Below, piece after piece: positions 32,594 to 36,759 of a DNA stretch of 36,759 nt (positions within the stretch are counted from its first letter, which is position 1; each line of letters opens with the position of its first letter). The DNA comes from Flavobacteriales bacterium (GTDB taxonomy: Bacteria > Bacteroidota > Bacteroidia > Flavobacteriales_D > Crocinitomicaceae). The notes beneath the pieces were generated by a model that made no database searches, was not told where the DNA came from, and worked only from the letters and a program-made list of their open reading frames with translations. The stretch lies in the NCBI GenBank assembly GCA_947500875.1, contig CANMUN010000023.1, positions 1 to 36,759 of the forward strand. Direction: 5' to 3'. The translations under genes and the position numbers were made by a program.

Positions 32594-33432
32594 GAAGTAA
32601 TGTCTTTTTTATTAAACCGAACCAAGGTAATGAGCAACAGGCCTGCGATATGCGCCGTAAGAATCACCACGGATTCGATGATTTCTCCCGTAGGAAAAGG
32701 ATCGTCAAACAAGCTGCGCCAAGCCGCCATGTGGGTGGTGAACATGAAGGGCTTGATGGAATCAAAGACGCTGACATCCAAGGTTCCAATGATCGTGAAT
32801 AAAATGATGACCGACATGGTCGAAACAATTGGACCCACGCTGTTTTTTGCAAAAGCCGAGAAAGCCATCGCCAAGGTAGCTACCGTCCATAAGGCCAAAA
32901 ACGCCACCAACAAGGAGGCGCCAAAACGCCAGGCTAAATCCGCCTCTGGAAGAATCAGCAAACCGTTGGAATTCAACACGATCAAGTCGCCTGTGCCAAA
33001 CATCCACTTGGCAACAAACAAGGATAAAAAACCCAACCACAGGGTCATAATAAACGTGTAAATGGTCGCAGCAATCCACTTAGAAAGTACAATCCCTGTT
33101 CGCGAAATAGGCTTGGTAGCCAGCATTCGGATCGTACCAGACGCTTCTTCGCCGGAGAGCAAGTCGCCCGTAACTAAGGCGATGAGTAAAGGAACATGCA
33201 CAATCAACATCTGCATGATAATGAACGCGATCAGGTTACCGTTAAGAATTTTACCGTTGAAACTGAGGGTTTGCTCGAAGGAGGCGGTAACAAAACCCAC
33301 GTAGGATTTCCCATCGGCTTTCATCGCAAAAAGTACGATAAAAATGAGCAAGGTCAATGCGCCAATTCCGATGTAGCTCCGGATCTTGGTAGCAATCTTC
33401 AACAGTTCGTTGTAGGTGTTTTTCAAGAGCAT
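32590..33432 (-). CDS. ABC-2-type transporter permease
   Basis: This 280-residue membrane protein has about six hydrophobic helices and the typical ABC-2 features: a long extracytoplasmic loop after the first helix (about 40-65), VTGDLLSGEEASGTIRMLATKPISRTGIVLSKW between helices 2 and 3, and a last helix followed by a basic tail. The SGEEASGTIRMLATKPISR stretch is the coupling region that contacts the ATPase. Its ATG shares one base with the ATPase stop (TAATG). It exports an unknown substrate together with the ATPase. Confidence 0.88.
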   Translation of the reverse strand: MLLKNTYNELLKIATKIRSYIGIGALTLLIFIVLFAMKADGKSYVGFVTASFEQTLSFNGKILNGNLIAFIIMQMLIVHVPLLIALVTGDLLSGEEASGTIRMLATKPISRTGIVLSKWIAATIYTFIMTLWLGFLSLFVAKWMFGTGDLIVLNSNGLLILPEADLAWRFGASLLVAFLALWTVATLAMAFSAFAKNSVGPIVSTMSVIILFTIIGTLDVSVFDSIKPFMFTTHMAAWRSLFDDPFPTGEIIESVVILTAHIAGLLLITLVRFNKKDITS

Positions 33433-34337
33433 TATTTCTCGGTCATTTTAATGAAAAAATCTTCCAAACTGCGCTTGGGTATCACCGATTTAAGTCCACA
33501 ACCGGATTCGACCATGCGTTGGATCATTTCCAACCGTACGTCCTCTAACATTTCGATATGGTAGGTGCTTTTGTACAGCAAACGGGTTATGAGATGGGGA
33601 TAATGCTGCTGCATCGTTTCCTCAAATTTTGGCGCGTTTTCCACCGTTACCTCTAAATTCAAGCTTTGTTTTTCCAACAGTTCGTGTACCTCGCCCTCTA
33701 CAATGGTTTTACCTTGGTTAATGATCACCATTCGGTTGGCTATGATCTCAATTTCCGACAACTGATGCGAGGACAATAAAACGGTTTTCTTTTGTTCGTC
33801 CCGCAACCGTAAAATTAAGTTTCGTACCTCAATGATGCCCTGTGGATCAAGACCGGTGGTTGGTTCGTCCAGAATGACGATATCGGGATTGTGCAACAAG
33901 GTTTGTGCAATGCCCAATCGCTGTTTCATGCCGTGTGAAAAACCCGAAACCTTGTCCTTTTCTCGACCATTGAGCCCCACAAAATCCAACATTTCTTGAA
34001 TTTGTCTTGGAGCAATGTCTTTGCCGCAAATGCGCGCAAAAATTTCCAAATTACGTTGAGCTGAGAGGTATTTATAGAAGTCCGGTTTTTCAATGATGCA
34101 CCCCACCCTCGAAAGCACTTCAGAACGGTTTTCATTCAAGGACTTTCCAAAAAAATTAAGGGTTCCACCGCTGGGACGAATCAGGGAGAGCAAGCAGCGA
34201 ATGGTGGTACTTTTGCCTGCGCCGTTCGGTCCAAGAAAACCAAAAACATCGCCTTCGTTCACGTGGAACGAAACGTCCTTAACCGCCTGAAAAGCGCCAA
34301 AATTTTTCTGCAAGTGTTGGACTTCAATGAGGGACAT
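33432..34337 (-). CDS. ABC transporter ATP-binding protein
   Basis: From ATG 34337 the protein is 301 residues with Walker A GPNGAGKST, the Q-loop region, signature FSHGMKQRLGIAQ (a variant of LSGGQ), Walker B DIVILDEPTTGLDP and the H-loop LLSSH. The C-terminal 80 residues are the extension seen in BcrA/NatA-type exporters. It energises the permease encoded next to it (1-bp overlap). The frame runs on to 34505, but that part crosses the divergent promoter region and is not coding. Substrate unknown; possibilities include lipids and peptides. Confidence 0.93.
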   Translation of the reverse strand: MSLIEVQHLQKNFGAFQAVKDVSFHVNEGDVFGFLGPNGAGKSTTIRCLLSLIRPSGGTLNFFGKSLNENRSEVLSRVGCIIEKPDFYKYLSAQRNLEIFARICGKDIAPRQIQEMLDFVGLNGREKDKVSGFSHGMKQRLGIAQTLLHNPDIVILDEPTTGLDPQGIIEVRNLILRLRDEQKKTVLLSSHQLSEIEIIANRMVIINQGKTIVEGEVHELLEKQSLNLEVTVENAPKFEETMQQHYPHLITRLLYKSTYHIEMLEDVRLEMIQRMVESGCGLKSVIPKRSLEDFFIKMTEK

Positions 34338-34350
34338 ACGGTTAGAACAA

Positions 34351-34386
34351 TGCAAAGGTAGAAAGGTTGACCTAAGAGCCTTTGCA
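34351..34386. promoter_or_regulatory. Dyad between divergent promoters
   Basis: TGCAAAGG (34351-34358) and CCTTTGCA (34379-34386) form a perfect 8-bp inverted repeat with a 20-nt spacer. The left arm overlaps the minus-strand -7 box (34353-34360). It could be an operator controlling the ABC operon and the T9SS gene together. Confidence 0.4.
34353..34360 (-). promoter_or_regulatory. -7 promoter box of the ABC transporter operon
   Basis: The minus strand reads TACCTTTG, exact TAnnTTTG, 15 nt before ATG 34337. Confidence 0.6.
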
Positions 34387-34393
34387 TTTTGAT

Positions 34394-34401
34394 TAACTTT
34401 G
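34394..34401 (+). promoter_or_regulatory. -7 promoter box of the T9SS protein gene at 34410
   Basis: TAACTTTG, exact TAnnTTTG, ends 8 nt before ATG 34410, so the mRNA should have almost no leader. Confidence 0.6.
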
Positions 34402-34409
34402 AAAGAAAA

Positions 34410-35927
34410 ATGAAATTTTATCTTCTTTTTGCGGGACTGATTCCATTGCTTGGGCTTGCTCAACCATGGGTGAACAGAACCTACAGCAACCTGTACGACG
34501 TCCAAGCTCGATCCATGGTGGAAATGGGCAACGGAAACTTTCTAGTAACAGGAACCCAAGCGTTTTCCAACGGTTTTCTGAGCGTTCACAATGCGACTGG
34601 GGCATGCACTGCAACCTATTTTTTAAGCCAATCAGCGCTTTCGAGTTATTCCGATTTCAATCAAATCGTCAAGATGAACGACACCATGGCCATCATCGGT
34701 GGCAAAATATCCCTTGCGGGAGGGCCTGGTGAAGTTTGGAAAGGAATAACGGTTGCGGTAAATCAACAAGGAGCCGTGATTTGGATGCTAACCCACGAAG
34801 TTTCGAGTCTTACCGATGCCGTGGTTCGCGACATTGAACCTTATAGCGACAGCACGGTCTTGGTCTTGAGTGCTGGCATCGGAACGCCACAAAATACGCT
34901 TAGCTTGGTGAAAATTGATGGAAGTGTCCTGTGGACCAAGAACTATGATGTCAACGAAACAGGATTTCAATTGAACGACTTATGCCTTGCCGACTCGAAC
35001 ATGTATGTGTGTGGTACCCTAAACCAAGCTGGAAATTACGCAGGGGTTCTGTTATGCCTGGAAAATTCTGGAAATATCATCGATGGATTAAAGTACAACT
35101 TCAACACGCAACCCGATTTTGTTCAACTAATTCGTCAAGGAATGAATTTGGTAGTGGCGAATTGCGGTGCCTCTTCCAGCCAATCCCTGTTAAAAATCGA
35201 TTTTGCGGGAAATGTCACGGATCATAAATCCTTTACCGCCATGATGGCCACGCCACAAGAGCAAGCACTTAAGCCCTTGTCGAAAATCGACTCAAGCCAT
35301 TTTTGGTTCTACAATGGAGGAGATTTCGGCTCCTTGGGTTATCAAATGAATGCTTTAAGCATGTTACCATACCAAGTCATTCAACACGTTGGCAACCTTC
35401 AAACCATCCTTCAACAGGATACAAGTATTAGGATTTTATCGTCTGGGCCAATTTATGGAATTAAAAGCCAAGAGATAATGCAGAAACACTACGCCTTGAC
35501 TTCGGCCGATACTTTAGAGGGTTTATTTTCCTTTTGCACCTACCCGAGCAACGAACCACCGACGAATCAAATGGTGCCCGTTAAAATTAATTTTTCGCCT
35601 ATCCTTAGCCAGGGTAATACGCCTAACCCCCTCAACTATCCTTTCCTTGCCAACGAAGCGTGGAGCAACGAACCCTTTTGCGTTGAAATGCTGGGAGGAA
35701 TCGAAGAAAGCGCTGTGGTATTCGGGCCCAATCCTTGCGATGAGGTGCTAAAGATTGAAGTTCAATCTCCCTTCGAATATAGCCTATTTAACCTCGATGG
35801 AATGATCGTTCAATCGGGACAAACCAACGCAATGGGTTATATTGATACCCATGTTTTACCCAACGGACTCTACCTTTTGATACTAGGCGACAGAGCCTAC
35901 CGAATTCAGGTGATGCACCGTGAGTAA
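34410..35927 (+). CDS. T9SS-secreted protein, function unknown
   Basis: From ATG 34410 the protein is 505 residues with a signal peptide (1-18, ending GLAQ). The body (about 20-420) has repeated beta-strand units such as GNGNFLVTGTQAF-like stretches, DTMAIIGGKISLAGG, DSTVLVLSAG and DSNMYVCGTLNQAGNYAGV. These recall a beta-propeller of delta-60-type repeats. The last 75 residues form a T9SS type A sorting domain with VVFGPNPCDEVLKIEV in place of the usual VYPNP, then LFNLDGMIVQSGQ and LPNGLYLLIL. An in-frame TTG at 34389 is rejected because the signal peptide begins at the ATG. Confidence 0.8.
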   Translation: MKFYLLFAGLIPLLGLAQPWVNRTYSNLYDVQARSMVEMGNGNFLVTGTQAFSNGFLSVHNATGACTATYFLSQSALSSYSDFNQIVKMNDTMAIIGGKISLAGGPGEVWKGITVAVNQQGAVIWMLTHEVSSLTDAVVRDIEPYSDSTVLVLSAGIGTPQNTLSLVKIDGSVLWTKNYDVNETGFQLNDLCLADSNMYVCGTLNQAGNYAGVLLCLENSGNIIDGLKYNFNTQPDFVQLIRQGMNLVVANCGASSSQSLLKIDFAGNVTDHKSFTAMMATPQEQALKPLSKIDSSHFWFYNGGDFGSLGYQMNALSMLPYQVIQHVGNLQTILQQDTSIRILSSGPIYGIKSQEIMQKHYALTSADTLEGLFSFCTYPSNEPPTNQMVPVKINFSPILSQGNTPNPLNYPFLANEAWSNEPFCVEMLGGIEESAVVFGPNPCDEVLKIEVQSPFEYSLFNLDGMIVQSGQTNAMGYIDTHVLPNGLYLLILGDRAYRIQVMHRE

Positions 35928-35981
35928 GGCTCAGCAAAAATTAAGGATTTTTGTCAGGTGTAAGGCTTGTTAAAATAATAT

Positions 35982-35989
35982 TAACTTTG
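35982..35989 (+). promoter_or_regulatory. -7 promoter box before the last gene
   Basis: TAACTTTG, exact TAnnTTTG, lies 78 nt upstream of ATG 36068, giving a leader of about 70 nt, one of the longer leaders in this window. Confidence 0.5.
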
Positions 35990-36067
35990 AGACAACCAAA
36001 AAGCCTGGAATTCGTTTAGACTACGATGTTTTTTAGGCTGCGAAACCTTCTTGTACCTCTCTAAATT

Positions 36068-36759
36068 ATGAAATCCTTGAAAAAACACCTTATACTCTTC
36101 TTACTCATTGGAATTTCAACGTTAGATATGCTAGCGCAAAACCCGACCAATGGATCCTTCACCAACGTCACCGGTAATTCTGTAACTCCAGCAGCATGGA
36201 CCAATTGCTTGGGGTATGATCCAAGTACCAGTTTTGGTGGGTGGCCTTCGGTGGATGTTCTGGACATTGCCTTTAGTTCCTATTCTGGCACATCGACCGT
36301 ACCCTGCATTCCTTCCCCCGACGGAGGCTCTTGGGTGGGATTGAGCGATTTACCGATGTACAGCGAGAACGAAGCCATTCAACAAACCGTATCGGGGTTT
36401 GTGGTGGGGCAAACCTACACCATTTCCTATTATGCGGCGAATTTTGGTGGGGCACCTTTCGATGACGAAGGATACGTTCGGATGTATTTCAACGGCGTGC
36501 AAATTGCTTCGAGCCCTCTCCTACCCTTGCTTGCGAATACTTGGGTTCCCGTATCAGCAACCTTTGTTCCGTCAACCACCAGCGGCGTGCTTCAAATCGA
36601 TGCTTCCACAACCTCTTTACCTTCTGGAAACGGTTCGTATTTTTCGGTGGATGGATTAACGATTACTTTATCCACTCCCGCGCCATGCAACGCAGGCAAT
36701 ACTGCCCCAGCCTTAAGCCAAGCAACGGCTTGCATATCCGGAACCTTCAATTTAACAAC
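36068..36759 (+). CDS. Exported protein with a carbohydrate-binding-like domain (partial)
   Basis: From ATG 36068 a frame stays open to the window end (230 codons). It starts with a signal peptide (KKHLILFLLIGISTLDMLAQ). A jelly-roll-like domain follows (about 22-205) with NGSFTNVTG at its start, GGSWVGLSD, QQTVSGFVVGQTYTISYYAAN, GVQIASSPLLP and YFSVDGLTITL. This layout is typical of DUF642/CBM-like modules in Bacteroidota surface proteins. After it a new segment, APALSQATACISGTFNL, begins. The gene is truncated by the window edge, so a T9SS tail cannot be checked, though one is likely. It lies 140 nt after another T9SS protein gene. Confidence 0.75.
   Translation, partial: MKSLKKHLILFLLIGISTLDMLAQNPTNGSFTNVTGNSVTPAAWTNCLGYDPSTSFGGWPSVDVLDIAFSSYSGTSTVPCIPSPDGGSWVGLSDLPMYSENEAIQQTVSGFVVGQTYTISYYAANFGGAPFDDEGYVRMYFNGVQIASSPLLPLLANTWVPVSATFVPSTTSGVLQIDASTTSLPSGNGSYFSVDGLTITLSTPAPCNAGNTAPALSQATACISGTFNLT

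Noticed and set aside
32600..33061. 153-residue plus-strand frame opposite the ABC permease gene
   Set aside because: Antisense shadow rich in Lys, Met and Ala with no start signal.
1..36759. CRISPR arrays, tRNA, rRNA, insertion sequences
   Set aside because: I looked for regularly spaced repeats, cloverleaf patterns, transposase motifs and terminal repeats with target duplications, and saw none.

Overview
The window looks like a chromosomal segment of a Bacteroidota member, most likely a Flavobacteriales relative. Supporting signs are secreted proteins with type IX secretion (T9SS) C-terminal sorting domains, an outer-membrane beta-barrel protein of the TonB-receptor type with a carboxypeptidase-regulatory N-terminus, a DnaG primase whose zinc-ribbon ligands are mostly gone, a cyclophilin-FKBP fusion, and -7 promoter boxes of the form TAnnTTTG with hardly any Shine-Dalgarno sequences. 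Coding is dense. I see no rRNA, tRNA, CRISPR array, phage or insertion sequence.

Layout. 1-390: possible end of an upstream gene, a small uncertain ORF and a hairpin terminator. 388-1707: DEAD-box helicase (dbpA-like). 1798-3555: a cluster of very small exported proteins, one lipoprotein facing left and four genes facing right including a CAP-domain protein. 3552-6923 (minus): CBS-domain protein, NAD kinase, periplasmic FKBP and cyclophilin-FKBP fusion. 6978-7694: pdxJ. 7691-13030 (minus): DUF58 protein, polyprenyl synthase, MORN-type lipoprotein, dnaG and an MscS channel, with several ATGA overlaps. 13130-15595: large T9SS surface protein ending in a strong terminator. 15640-18455 (minus): TonB-type receptor followed by an eIF1/SUI1-like protein. 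18625-22549: zwf-pgl-edd, the oxidative and first Entner-Doudoroff steps, without eda in view. 22546-23535 (minus): TerC/Alx membrane protein. 23599-26095: ElaA-type acetyltransferase and an M13 metallopeptidase lipoprotein. 26239-27513: two unknown membrane proteins, the first broken by an in-frame TAA. 27677-29266 (minus): S41 processing protease. 29378-30881: DUF2459 protein and an exported alpha/beta-hydrolase-like protein. 30909-31913: murB. 31910-34337 (minus): ABC ATPase, permease and LolA-like exported protein. 34410-35927: T9SS protein. 36068-end: start of another exported protein that runs off the window.

How it works together: much of the content serves the cell envelope (protein folding in the periplasm, processing protease, lipoproteins, T9SS cargo, peptidoglycan precursor, isoprenoid carrier or quinone tail), mixed with NADP(H) supply: NAD kinase makes NADP+ and zwf reduces it.

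The most notable signals are (i) the cluster of tiny exported proteins that share pairwise sequence motifs around a CAP protein; (ii) -7 promoter boxes lying 3-10 nt from the start codon for about nine genes, predicting leaderless or almost leaderless mRNAs; (iii) four convergent gene pairs that interlock by exactly 4 bp through their stop codons; (iv) the nonsense codon in an otherwise intact membrane-protein frame; and (v) a 30-bp promoter-like near-repeat flanking dbpA. Domain names are assigned by reading motifs, not by database search.
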